A DNA stretch of 64,000 nt, from assembly GCA_029067355.1 (NCBI GenBank), contig JAIEEQ010000010.1, forward strand, positions 1-64,000. The letters are read 5' to 3'. Of this stretch, positions 37,422-47,482 are shown piece by piece. The translations under genes and the position numbers were made by a program. Position 1 is the first letter of the stretch. Each line of letters starts with the position of its first letter. Under the pieces are notes generated by a model, which saw nothing but the letters and a program-made list of their open reading frames with translations, did not search any database and had not been told where the DNA came from. This DNA comes from Anaeroplasmataceae bacterium. Lineage in GTDB: Bacteria; Bacillota_I; Bacilli_A; Acholeplasmatales; Anaeroplasmataceae.

Positions 37422-40400
37422 ATGTTAAAAAAAATAAAATTGAAACCACGGAGACTTTGCTTATTGGCATCGCTCTTCGTTTTACTTATATCGCTGGGGA
37501 GTTGTAGTTCAGCGGGAAAGCCAGTTGGAAATTTAGATAAAGATAGCATTTATCTATCTGCTGGAAACTACTCTGTAACCAAAGGAGAGCTCTGGGAGGA
37601 GCTACGTTGGAGTGCTAATACGATTCTAACAGATAAAATTACAGAGGTTGTAATGAAAGACTATGTGGAAAAGGTTGAATTGATCATTGACAAATCCTAT
37701 ACAGATTTATCTGAGAGTCAAAAAAAGCTTTTTGCTGACAATTTCACAGATGAAGATTTCAGCAATCTAAGAGCCTTTTATGAGGAACGCTTAGAAGATT
37801 ATGTGATTGAAGACATTTACAACTTTAATTATAGCTCTACAAATAGCTACGATTCAATTAAGGATGTATCTGAGTATGATGCAAAGAAGCTGATTATTCA
37901 GTATAGTGATGAATTATATTCTAATTATAACATCAAGCAATTTAACAATCAGGATGTACAAACATTTGTAACTGAAGCTGTTGAAAAAAGAGAAAACTAT
38001 CTTACTATAGCAAAAGAACTTAAATCTGTATATTATTTATCTCTAGCAAAAGAGCTGCTTGCCTACTCTAAGTTAGAGGAGGATATAAAGGATGCTTTTG
38101 ACAACAGAGATCCAGACAATGAAGATGATTTAGGTTATTTCACTAAAAGTGAATATACAAACAAATTTAAATCAGATTTTGCAAATCAATCCGATTTAAA
38201 TTTAGTTTTAATTCATTTTTCCACAGAAAAGGAATATACTTCTACACTTCGTTCCTTTGGACTAAAGGTATATGAGAATAATTTAGTTTATATTCCTTAT
38301 CCTGAAGATATCAAAAACTTCTCAGAATATTGCACCTATTATGATGAGTTAACCTCAAATGATTTAAGAGGTTCAGACAAATATCAGAATCTAAATACTT
38401 TAGCTATTGCTCAGCTTTATATTCAAATCTACAATTATCTTTATGGTGGATATAGAAATTATATTTATGATGACTCTTATGTTCAATATTTTGATAAGGT
38501 AGAGGATTTGATAAAAATCACTGAAGATATTCGTGAAAAATCTCAAGCTGTTGCAGCAAATGAGGAAGCTGAGGTTAATAAGATTCGTGATGCCTTAGCA
38601 AATGCGGATTTGAATGAAGATGAAATTGGTACAATTTACACTAGAGAAGACATCAACAAAATTTCAGATTCCTTCTCTACCTATTTGTATGAGACACTTT
38701 GCTTACCTTTTAAGGCTGAAGCTGATGATGATAGTCTTTGCTATTCTACTTCTACCCAAAGCTATAATAACTCCTATTGGATTGCCTTTAAATTTGATCA
38801 GGCTGAAGACCAATATGAGGATATGTATAATAAAAACACAATTGATGATGATTTATATGATAGTATTGCAGCAAATGAAGAGCTTAAGGCTGAGATTGAA
38901 AAGCTTTTAAAGAGAGATAAAATGCTTGAAAATAGTATCACAAATGCTGTTAAGGAAAGAACAGACGAAGTAAAGATTAGCATCTATGATGAAGCCTTAG
39001 AGATTGCTTATGCAACAAGCAATGCTGGCTATTCTAAAACCTATGGAAAAGCTCCTAATAAAAATGTAATTGCTACATTAAAGTATGATAATAAAACATG
39101 GAATTTAAACATTGTTTCTGATGATCAAGATCAAAATGCCCTAGATGAAGGTGTGTTTGACATTTTAGAAAGAACAAATGGAATTACTACTGCAATTGAT
39201 ATATTAAGTAAAAAGGTAGTGAAGGGCACGAAGGCTTATGCTGATACTGAAAAGGATACTCAGCAGTATAAAGAAGCCTTAGAATTTGTATTAGCCGCAT
39301 TCTCAAATGATTACTATTCAACAAGTGGTTATCCTTCTTCTATTGGTAAGTATAACTTTATGATGCTATATTTCCATTCCGTAGATATAAATCATATCGT
39401 TTCAGAAAATTATCGTGTTAATGCAGCTGCTGCTAAATTATTAACAAACTATAACTCCAATCAATTGTTAGAATTTTTCAAATCCTATTCCGATAATATT
39501 TATAGCAATCACTTCTCTATTGGCGGAAAAAGATTAGTTGTCTTCCGTGATGCAGATGATGATTCTAAAAAAGATGATGTTTCCACTTGGACAGAGCATC
39601 AAAAGAGATTGGCTCAACAATTAATTCGTCAAATCTATAATGAAGTGTCCTCTACAACAGGTGCTCATGCTGATGCTTTATCAACAATCGTAAGTGAAAT
39701 TCAGGATTCTGCACGTGCAAAATTTGAAGATAATCCTATTGCCCCAGAAAATAAATGGGCTGAATATCGTAAGGCTGGTTTAAGTGTAGAATTAGAAGAT
39801 GTTACAGCTGATAATTCCACAACCTCCTTAGATTTCAAATTAAAACAACGCCTATATGATATTTTCTATTCTTCTTCTTATAGTATTGTTCATGGTACTG
39901 ATCATACAATTCCAACAGAATATATGGAAGATTTACAAGATCCAAATACTACAATTTTAGAGACAAAGGATGGATACAATCTATTATTAATCACTTCTGC
40001 TGATTTCCAAACCTCTGCTAAATTTACAGAAGAGGACGACAAGCTTAAGATATTTGAAAACCTTTCTGTTTATTACAATGAAGAATATCATCAAATAGGA
40101 AGTGTTTATAATGAAGAGGATAAATTATCCTTAGAACAAATCCGCTTGTATGTATTAGAATATGTATCAAGCTCAACTTCTAATCTTTCACCTTCAAACA
40201 TCTCTTCTGCTTTATCTAGCTTCTTATCTCCTGTTATTTCAAGATATACAGCAAATGAAACACAAAGAGATATCGTAATTTATTTAATTGAAACGAAGGC
40301 TGGTCCTCTTCAGTTTACAGAAAGCAATATTGATCGCTATGAAAGAATTCTAGAAATCAATCATAGTACTGCTGATGACTATATTTCTATTTATTTTGAG

Positions 40401-40499
40401 GAAGACACAACAAACACTTTAAAGACCTATGAAAATTGGTGGACAGATTTACAAAAAATTGTTGCAGATATCCTATTAACGGAAGGAGAGGATGCATAA
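37422..40499 (+). CDS. Large parvulin/SurA-like lipoprotein (1025 aa)
   Basis: Lipobox SLGSC; SurA_N-like start 'YSVTKGELWEELRWSANTILTDKITEVVM'; parvulin-end-like 'ILETKDGYNLLLITSA'. Confidence 0.6.
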   Translation: MLKKIKLKPRRLCLLASLFVLLISLGSCSSAGKPVGNLDKDSIYLSAGNYSVTKGELWEELRWSANTILTDKITEVVMKDYVEKVELIIDKSYTDLSESQKKLFADNFTDEDFSNLRAFYEERLEDYVIEDIYNFNYSSTNSYDSIKDVSEYDAKKLIIQYSDELYSNYNIKQFNNQDVQTFVTEAVEKRENYLTIAKELKSVYYLSLAKELLAYSKLEEDIKDAFDNRDPDNEDDLGYFTKSEYTNKFKSDFANQSDLNLVLIHFSTEKEYTSTLRSFGLKVYENNLVYIPYPEDIKNFSEYCTYYDELTSNDLRGSDKYQNLNTLAIAQLYIQIYNYLYGGYRNYIYDDSYVQYFDKVEDLIKITEDIREKSQAVAANEEAEVNKIRDALANADLNEDEIGTIYTREDINKISDSFSTYLYETLCLPFKAEADDDSLCYSTSTQSYNNSYWIAFKFDQAEDQYEDMYNKNTIDDDLYDSIAANEELKAEIEKLLKRDKMLENSITNAVKERTDEVKISIYDEALEIAYATSNAGYSKTYGKAPNKNVIATLKYDNKTWNLNIVSDDQDQNALDEGVFDILERTNGITTAIDILSKKVVKGTKAYADTEKDTQQYKEALEFVLAAFSNDYYSTSGYPSSIGKYNFMMLYFHSVDINHIVSENYRVNAAAAKLLTNYNSNQLLEFFKSYSDNIYSNHFSIGGKRLVVFRDADDDSKKDDVSTWTEHQKRLAQQLIRQIYNEVSSTTGAHADALSTIVSEIQDSARAKFEDNPIAPENKWAEYRKAGLSVELEDVTADNSTTSLDFKLKQRLYDIFYSSSYSIVHGTDHTIPTEYMEDLQDPNTTILETKDGYNLLLITSADFQTSAKFTEEDDKLKIFENLSVYYNEEYHQIGSVYNEEDKLSLEQIRLYVLEYVSSSTSNLSPSNISSALSSFLSPVISRYTANETQRDIVIYLIETKAGPLQFTESNIDRYERILEINHSTADDYISIYFEEDTTNTLKTYENWWTDLQKIVADILLTEGEDA

Positions 40500-43306
40500 T
40501 GAGAAACTATAAGAAATTCTTCTTACTATGTAGTGTTGGATTACTTGCACTATCCGTTGCTTCTTGTGACAAAAAGGAAAAAAGAAATACCTCTGTACCT
40601 CTTTCTGATTTAGATACCTCTACTGTTATCGCTTCTAGTAAAGATCATGAAGTAAATAATGGATTATTCTATACAAGATTACGTACAAAGGGCTATAATA
40701 CTGTATTAAATGAAATTAGAAAATCCTTATTTGAAGAGGAATACGCATTTGTTACTTCTCAAATAAACTTAAACGATTCTACTGTAAATGATTATGAGCA
40801 AGAATTATTTGATTCTTATGCAAATGACATATTTGGTACTTCTTCTATCTCATCCATTGAAGATTTATCTGAAAAGGATCGTGACATTGCTATACAAAAA
40901 TTTATTGATTCCTCTATGAACAAAGGAATTACTGTCACTAAGGAAAACTGCTTAAGCTATTCATTTGAAAATGAAAAGATAAAATTTTCTTATATCCCTC
41001 AAGATATTATCAATGAAAAGCTGATAACAATTGCTCTGAATAAGGGCACAAAGGACGCCTTAGAAAAAATCGTAGATGAAGAAAAAATTCAAGATGATGA
41101 TGACAAAACTGTCAACAATTCCAATTATATTTCTGAGTCTAACTTATCTAATTATTATGATTCTCATCAAAAAACATATGGTACATATCGCGCTATTATC
41201 ATTCAGTTTAACAACCTAAATGAAGCAAGAAATGTTATCTCTACTGTTGAAGCAAGAATGGGTCGTACATTAATGGATAGTGATGCAGATAGCTTTGCAT
41301 TAGAATTCTACGTAAACCTATATAATACCTATTACAATTACAGACCTGCTTTAAGCATATCTGATCCATTTGGAAATTCAAACGATTCTTCTAAAACTGT
41401 ATTCACTGTAAATAAAAATAAGAATGAGCTTTCTGAAATGTCAACTGGAATATCTGGACTTGTCACAGAAACACTTGAGGAAGATGGCCAATATATTAAA
41501 CAGCCATTTAATCAGAATAGCAAATATGTAATGATTTATAGAGGAGCAACAGAATTTGAATTAAATAAAACGTACAATATTACTCCATATAATGAGCAAA
41601 TTGAATGGAATGATTTAAAAGAGCATGAAGTAGCCTATAATGATATTAGAGCTGAAGTAAGAGATGAATTGATTGATAACAAAATTGCTTCCTATACTTC
41701 TACTGTAATTGAAAAAAGAGTTAAGAATGCAGATATTGAAATCTATGATCCTTACTTTGAAAATCAGTTCAAATCAGCTTATTCTGATGAATATGAGTAT
41801 ATTGCACCAAATCAGTTTAATAATGATTTAATATTCAAATTAACTACAAACTCTAAAACAAAAGAGTATTCTGTAAATGAATTTTATACAGCGCAGAGTA
41901 AATTAAGTGGGATTGATATTATCGTTGAACAGCTTAAGCTAGATTATGTATATGATTTAAAGGACAAGTTCCTGGATTCAGATCAATTAAATGATTTAGA
42001 GGATTCTTTAAACAATGCCATTACTTCTTTTAACAAAAATGAAAACACTGCATATCCTTCTGCAATGGGCTTAGAAACCTTCTTACTTGCAAACTTTGGA
42101 TATACAACAAAAGAGGATGCATTAAAATATAACAAGATTGCCTCCAGTGCTTTGACAGAGTATTTAAACCAAAAGGTATTTGATGAATGGGCAGTAAAGA
42201 ATAGTGATGGAACTTACCCTGATACCCATGATATTGATTATGAGAAGCTAAATATTTTGGATAATCTTTTAGCCGCTGGAAATGCGAACTATTCAAATCT
42301 TTTTTCTATCAATATTGATCACATTCTGATTTTTATTGATGATGATGGAGATGGAAGTCCAGATGATCCAGAGGATTTCCTAAAGAATTTCTCTGACAGA
42401 CAAAAACAAGACTTTAATGATGCTTTATTAGAGCTTGCAAATGCAATTTATGAGGAAGCAAATTGTGATGAATTAACAAGATCTAATTCAATTCTAGAAA
42501 TTCTTCAATATATAGTTGGTGCATATAACCGCAATGAACGCCTGTTCTCTGATAAAACAAAGACTTGGGAAGATTACAAAAAATATAATTTCCTTTTAAC
42601 AGCTGAATCTCTTTCCTCAAATGGTGATACTACTCAAAGTAATGTATCTACCTATGTTGAAGAATTTGGTACTTATATTAAGGACCTTTATAAAAAGGCC
42701 GTAGAAAATGATTTAAAGATTGAGGATAAGAAATCTAAGTTCTACTTTATTGAAAGCCTTGAAAAAGCCCCTGAAAATATTGAAGATTTATGTGCAACTC
42801 AATTTGGATATCATATGATTGTTGTAAATAGTTATAGTAAACCTTCTACAACGAAGAGTACTTCTTCTTCTGATCAATATGGATATTATAAAAATATTGA
42901 AATACTAATCAATGAGTTGGATAAGGATACAACAGATGATAATATCTATGTTATTGTTCCTGATGCTTATAATGAAGAAGAAAACAAGGCTACAATGAAT
43001 CAATTTTTCACCTACTATGTACAAAAACAAACTGGAGTTACCTCTTCTCTTGATTCAACACTTCGTGATGTTTTAAGCTCAATGTTTGATTCTTCTATTA
43101 CAAGATATACTTCTACTGGATTCCAAAACTATCTATTATTTAAAGAATTAAATATCAGTGTAGCTAATTCCAATTCAATTCTTGCACAACAGCTTGCAAA
43201 TTATGAGGGTTACCTAAAGAGAACATCTCAGGAATACAAGACAGATGATGAATTTGAAGAATGGTATGACGGAACTCTAAACTGGTCTAGACCTTACGAA
43301 AAATAA
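40499..43306 (+). CDS. Large parvulin/PrsA-like lipoprotein (~935 aa), translationally coupled
   Basis: Start ATG at 40499 overlaps the upstream TAA (TAATG); lipobox SVASC; 'INIDHILIFIDDDGDG...LCATQFGYHMIVVNSY' resembles parvulin start and end strands. Confidence 0.65.
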   Translation: MRNYKKFFLLCSVGLLALSVASCDKKEKRNTSVPLSDLDTSTVIASSKDHEVNNGLFYTRLRTKGYNTVLNEIRKSLFEEEYAFVTSQINLNDSTVNDYEQELFDSYANDIFGTSSISSIEDLSEKDRDIAIQKFIDSSMNKGITVTKENCLSYSFENEKIKFSYIPQDIINEKLITIALNKGTKDALEKIVDEEKIQDDDDKTVNNSNYISESNLSNYYDSHQKTYGTYRAIIIQFNNLNEARNVISTVEARMGRTLMDSDADSFALEFYVNLYNTYYNYRPALSISDPFGNSNDSSKTVFTVNKNKNELSEMSTGISGLVTETLEEDGQYIKQPFNQNSKYVMIYRGATEFELNKTYNITPYNEQIEWNDLKEHEVAYNDIRAEVRDELIDNKIASYTSTVIEKRVKNADIEIYDPYFENQFKSAYSDEYEYIAPNQFNNDLIFKLTTNSKTKEYSVNEFYTAQSKLSGIDIIVEQLKLDYVYDLKDKFLDSDQLNDLEDSLNNAITSFNKNENTAYPSAMGLETFLLANFGYTTKEDALKYNKIASSALTEYLNQKVFDEWAVKNSDGTYPDTHDIDYEKLNILDNLLAAGNANYSNLFSINIDHILIFIDDDGDGSPDDPEDFLKNFSDRQKQDFNDALLELANAIYEEANCDELTRSNSILEILQYIVGAYNRNERLFSDKTKTWEDYKKYNFLLTAESLSSNGDTTQSNVSTYVEEFGTYIKDLYKKAVENDLKIEDKKSKFYFIESLEKAPENIEDLCATQFGYHMIVVNSYSKPSTTKSTSSSDQYGYYKNIEILINELDKDTTDDNIYVIVPDAYNEEENKATMNQFFTYYVQKQTGVTSSLDSTLRDVLSSMFDSSITRYTSTGFQNYLLFKELNISVANSNSILAQQLANYEGYLKRTSQEYKTDDEFEEWYDGTLNWSRPYEK

Positions 43307-43404
43307 GAAAAAAAATAAAGGTGCTCTAAATTTTGAAGTATGTGATAAAAAAACAAGCTATAAGAAATAGAGTATGTATCTATAAACAGCTAAGTATGAT
43401 GTAG

Positions 43405-43435
43405 AAAACGACCTGAAAAATCAGGTCGTTTTTAA
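43405..43435. terminator. Bidirectional terminator
   Basis: AAAACGACCTGA-aaaa-TCAGGTCGTTTTT. Confidence 0.8.
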
Positions 43436-43465
43436 GTGGTTAAAAACAAATGAAATAACAGTTAA

Positions 43466-44232
43466 TTATTTATTATATTTGCCTCTAGGTTTACCAGGTA
43501 AAGCATTAGAAATTTTATCAGAAGAGCCTCTTATTATGGCATCATGATTTAATACATAAAGAATGCGATTCCTAGTTCTAGGGAAATTATAAAAGCCATA
43601 AGCATTAGCGAATAATTGTTTAATAACAAGATTTCTACGTTCAATATAGCCATTGTGAATTCTATGACCATTATAAGTGGAGAAGGAATTCACAATTTCT
43701 TTTTTCCATTTTTTCAACAAATGAACAAAAGGAATATATTCATAAATTTTTGAAACTGAAAATTCTTGAATTAAATCAGTAAGCCTGTCTTCAGCGTCTA
43801 GAATAGAGGCTGAAGAATTAAAAGATCTGTAAGCTTCTTTTAAATCATAAGCGAGTTGAAATTCAGGGTCAATGGAGAGTATGGTAGAACGGATTTGGTA
43901 TTTACTCATTACCTCACCTGTAACCTTATTTATACAATAGTATTCTTTGAGTTTAAGAAAGTCTTTATAAAGAACAAAGTTATACTTTTTAAGAAGCCAA
44001 TACAGGCTAGAACGTTCCTTTTTCAAATACTCATATTTTTTTAGAAAAGAGATTCTAATTTTATTAAAATAAAACATTAAGTTCTTTATCACATGAAAAG
44101 AATCAGCACAATTACAATTAGGGAAAGCAGTTTTAGCCACATCTTTATAGGTATCCCAAAGGTCAATAGAGACATATTTGACTTTTAAGCGTTCACTTAT
44201 AGAGTATTTGGCAGTAAAATCAAATAAGTCCC
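43466..44232 (-). pseudogene. ISL3-family transposase fragment (C-terminal DDE part)
   Basis: LFDFTAKYSISERLKVKYVSIDLWDTYKDVAKTAFPNCNCADSFHVIKNL...NGYIERRNLVIKQLFANAYGFYNFPRTRNRILYVLNH; different frame from the adjacent upstream fragment. Confidence 0.85.
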
Positions 44233-44454
44233 ATTATAATGGTGTTTAACAAGTCTTTTCGTATAGACTTCATCAATACAAATTACAGGAGTTAACTTAC
44301 CTAATCCAAAGGATATTCTATTATCAAAAACAGATTGAACATAGGACGGGGAGGTAGATGTAAGCTTCGCAGCTTTAGAGTAAGTCATAGTAGGGTTTAA
44401 GCGTTCAAATGGACACAATAAACTAAAATTAGAATTAAAGCAGCCTAAATTCAA
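44197..44454 (-). pseudogene. ISL3-family transposase fragment (HTH and first catalytic region)
   Basis: MTYSKAAKLTSTSPSYVQSVFDNRI...VICIDEVYTKRLVKHHYNG then frame loss. Confidence 0.8.
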
Positions 44455-44455
44455 T

Positions 44456-44494
44456 GTAAAAAGTAGCCTTGGCTTTATAAAAAGTCGAGGCTAC
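44456..44494 (-). terminator. Terminator of the AAA ATPase gene
   Basis: Minus GTAGCCTCGACTTT-ttat-AAAGCCAAGGCTACTTTTT (two mismatches). Confidence 0.7.
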
Positions 44495-44515
44495 TTCTGT
44501 GTTTAATATTTGCTT

Positions 44516-46306
44516 CTAAAAATTTTCTTCAAATTCTTTCAGTTTAGCGATTTCTTCCAAAATTACAGATGATCTTACTGTACCTTCTACGTGAGCGACG
44601 TCATCCATACCTATTGTTTGTTCTTCGCCTTTTTCTAAAGAATCTTTAATTGCGCTCATTTTTAATTTTTCACAAAATTCTTTAATGTCAGCGCCGTTAA
44701 ACCCTTCAGTAATTTTTGCTAAATAATCATAATCGAGATCGTCGGCAACAGGCAACTTCCTTAATTGAATCTCAAACAATTTCTTCCGCGCGATAAAATC
44801 AGGTAACGGAACATAAATTTTTTCATCAAATCTTCCCGGACGCAAAAAGGCGCTATCTATCATCCAAGGTTTGTTAGTAGCGGCAATGACTACAATAGTT
44901 GAATTTGTTTTACTTGACCCAACACCTTGCATTTCTGCCAATATTTGCGGGACAAGGTCATTATTTCCATTCTCGCTGTTATCTGTTCTTTTTGCGCCTA
45001 TTGCCTCAAATTCATCAAAGAAAATGATTGCTTTCCTTTCTTTCCTTGCATTAGCGAATATTTGCTTAACCTTTTGTTCTGATTCGCCATACCATTTTGA
45101 TTTAATATCAGAACACTTTATAGAGAAAAATTTAGCATCGATTTCATTTGAACAAGCCTCTGCGAACATAGTTTTACCTGTTCCGGGTAGCCCATACAAT
45201 AAAATGCCGCCGCCAGCTTTTTTTCTGAACTTTTCAAATATTTCGGGGTTTTCAAACGGAAGTATTACTTTATCTCTAAACGCTTCCTTTACCGTTTCTA
45301 AGCCGGCAATATCGGTAAATGTGATATTACTTTTATATGTAGCTGTTTTCTTTTTTTGTTGCGTTTTTTCCGTAGTTCTTAAAGCGTTGACATTTTTGTC
45401 CTCTATTTCCTCGTCATTTTCACTGACTATCAAATCAATTAAATCTGCTTTGTTTAATGTAGAATAGCCTTTGATTCCATTATCCCTACAATACTCCTTT
45501 AACTCACTAACACTAAACATTGCTAAACTGTCAGGATCATCAATATAATCTGAAACACTGCCATCAACTCCTTCTTCACAAGAACGTGGCGAAATGTAAG
45601 TTCCACCGCCAAACCCAAACGATGCTTCTTCAACTATATACTTAATTAAATGAGCTAAGAGTATTATTAAAATAGCCGCTATCAAACCACCAAGAACGAT
45701 CACTACTGGAACCCAGTTAGTTGTTATTGCAGAGAATATACCACTACCAACAGGCCCAGCCAGAATGATGAATAATATCCACCAATAATCGCTCAGAATA
45801 TCTCCGATATCATCTAACTCTAAATCATTTACTACCATTACAATTATATAGATAATTGCGGCTATGCTGGCAATAACAATGGTTATAATAAACCAAATTT
45901 TATATGTATCCCAAAAGGACGAGAATTCAGCAGCCCAACTTTTATACTGTATTTTTGTGATTTCTCCTTCAACATCAAAATAACATCTTTCAAATGATTC
46001 TTCGCCATGCTTTATTTCTATACTATAACTCTTTTTGTCATCTTGTATGATAAGCGAATCACCATTATACAAATCAAAATAAACGCTTACAGAATTGATA
46101 TTATATATAGAATTGTTTTTGAATGTAGTAGTCCAATTTATACGAGTTGTATTTTCCGAAGCATTATATTGACAAGTATATTTGAAATCAGAACCTGTTG
46201 ATAAATACGCTTCTTTTTCCGTTGATTGACAACCGGTTAAGGTAAATAGCACTAACACGAATAGCAAACTGAAGAATATAAACCGTTTAATTTTGCTCAT
46301 TATCAT
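44516..46306 (-). CDS. Membrane-anchored AAA ATPase with lipoprotein signal, SAP-like motif
   Basis: Lipobox LTGC; TM segments; SVSELKEYCRDNGIKGYSTLNKADLIDLI (SAP-like); Walker A GLPGTGKT, Walker B IIFFDEFEAIG, SRH NKPWMIDSAFLRPGRFDEKI. No M41 peptidase domain. Confidence 0.85.
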   Translation of the reverse strand: MIMSKIKRFIFFSLLFVLVLFTLTGCQSTEKEAYLSTGSDFKYTCQYNASENTTRINWTTTFKNNSIYNINSVSVYFDLYNGDSLIIQDDKKSYSIEIKHGEESFERCYFDVEGEITKIQYKSWAAEFSSFWDTYKIWFIITIVIASIAAIIYIIVMVVNDLELDDIGDILSDYWWILFIILAGPVGSGIFSAITTNWVPVVIVLGGLIAAILIILLAHLIKYIVEEASFGFGGGTYISPRSCEEGVDGSVSDYIDDPDSLAMFSVSELKEYCRDNGIKGYSTLNKADLIDLIVSENDEEIEDKNVNALRTTEKTQQKKKTATYKSNITFTDIAGLETVKEAFRDKVILPFENPEIFEKFRKKAGGGILLYGLPGTGKTMFAEACSNEIDAKFFSIKCSDIKSKWYGESEQKVKQIFANARKERKAIIFFDEFEAIGAKRTDNSENGNNDLVPQILAEMQGVGSSKTNSTIVVIAATNKPWMIDSAFLRPGRFDEKIYVPLPDFIARKKLFEIQLRKLPVADDLDYDYLAKITEGFNGADIKEFCEKLKMSAIKDSLEKGEEQTIGMDDVAHVEGTVRSSVILEEIAKLKEFEENF

Positions 46307-46928
46307 ACACCTCGCTTGTCGGTTCGTTGCTGTTTTTGCCTATCACATTTTCAAGTTTAATATCATGGGCCGCATGAGCAACTATTGTTTTTTTACAATT
46401 ATCATCACCATAGAAATTACCATTTACTTTGACGGAACCATATTCTGACTTCGCATTAACATTCACTAATGTTGTATTAAAATATTTTAACCTGATAATT
46501 CCATATTCGGATTGTAAATGTAGATATGTAAAATCAAATAACGATAGTTTTATATCATGTGCAGATTGAACTTGCAGATTGCTTATTGTAGACTTGATAA
46601 TATTGAGTGCGCCATATTGACTAATAATCTTACAAATTTTCAAGTTGGACTTTTTAATTTTAATATCGTGTGGAGCATATATCTGAATAGAATTCGTCGC
46701 TATTTCTTCGCACTTGATTGAACCATAATTAGATTGCAATACGATTTCCTCTAACGGAAAGTTGGGTATAATGAGTGTAATGTTTCCGTGTCCCGACGAA
46801 GCATACAATCTACCATCGTTTATAGAAAACTCCGCAGAACACTTAAACGATATTCCTCGCTTTATGATTATTGTATGTGCTGCTTCTAAATGGATTGAAG
46901 TAAATCCAGTATTGATATTCTTTTCCAT
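46287..46928 (-). CDS. DUF4097-like beta-helix/repeat protein
   Basis: Alternating repeats SGHGNI/SNYGSI/APHDIKI/SQYGAL/SAHDIKL/SEYGII/SEYGSV/AAHDIKL. ATG at 46928 preferred. Overlaps the AAA gene start by 20 nt. Confidence 0.65.
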   Translation of the reverse strand: MEKNINTGFTSIHLEAAHTIIIKRGISFKCSAEFSINDGRLYASSGHGNITLIIPNFPLEEIVLQSNYGSIKCEEIATNSIQIYAPHDIKIKKSNLKICKIISQYGALNIIKSTISNLQVQSAHDIKLSLFDFTYLHLQSEYGIIRLKYFNTTLVNVNAKSEYGSVKVNGNFYGDDNCKKTIVAHAAHDIKLENVIGKNSNEPTSEVYDNEQN

Positions 46929-47115
46929 AGATGACTCCCAATCTATATATGATATATTATAGCAAATAAATCGACAAAAATCAACACAACAAAACACAAC
47001 TAAATAATTACTTTATACATATTGTGAGATTGGCGCATAAGCTTGTATTAAAAAAATCAAATGTACCATTGCGTCAAAATCTTTTTTCAAGTCCCATAAA
47101 CGGGACACGAAAGTA

Positions 47116-47144
47116 TTGCAACGAACAAAAGTTTGTGATATAAT
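47116..47144 (+). promoter_or_regulatory. Sigma-A-type promoter for the structured RNA region
   Basis: TTGCAA (47116-47121), 17-nt spacer, TATAAT (47139-47144); hairpin begins at the predicted start site. Confidence 0.65.
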
Positions 47145-47147
47145 GCA

Positions 47148-47410
47148 CACTACCACAACCTACATTGTGGTAGTGTACCCTTATAGGGTAGGAGTTCTGC
47201 GGTGGGCGTAAAGAGTTCGTCCACAGGAAGGCAGAAGGTTTTGGGCGAACAGTCCGCCCGTGCCTTAGCTTACGGATAAAGCGTAGGTTTTTTAGTTGTA
47301 CGCAAAATTCGTTAGCCGTGATAGGCTTTTATTGGCGTACAGTTTTGTATGACAATGAGTGCAACCGGAGTTATCCGAGATCTCTTTGAGAGTGCGAAAG
47401 TCGGATAGTG
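47148..47410 (+). ncRNA. Candidate structured non-coding RNA, family not recognised (3' end uncertain)
   Basis: Series of helices: CACTACCACAA/TTGTGGTAGTG (47148-47175), TACCC/GGGTA (47176-47190), GGGCG/CGCCC (47204-47208/47255-47259) enclosing GTTCGTCC/GGGCGAAC (47215-47222/47243-47250), AGCTTACG/CGTAGGTT then T-run (47267-47293), GTACGC/GCGTAC (47298-47340), TATCCGA/TCGGATA (47372-47407). No ORF; GC visibly above flanks. Confidence 0.6.
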
Positions 47411-47482
47411 TTGATGGTCTATTTTGTGTTACAAATTTTTCGGTTAAGGAGTATCTTTTGAACTAAACCATTACTTACAATC

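Noticed and set aside
44871-45467. 198-aa plus-strand ORF opposite the AAA ATPase gene
   Set aside because: Antisense of a clearly coding AAA module; composition is typical of a shadow ORF.
47098-47420. Identification of the structured region as RNase P, SRP, tmRNA, 6S or a group I/II intron
   Set aside because: Key conserved motifs that I know for these families (e.g. GAGGAAAGTCC, AGGTCCGGAAGGAAGCAGC, tRNA-like ends, group II domain V) are absent.
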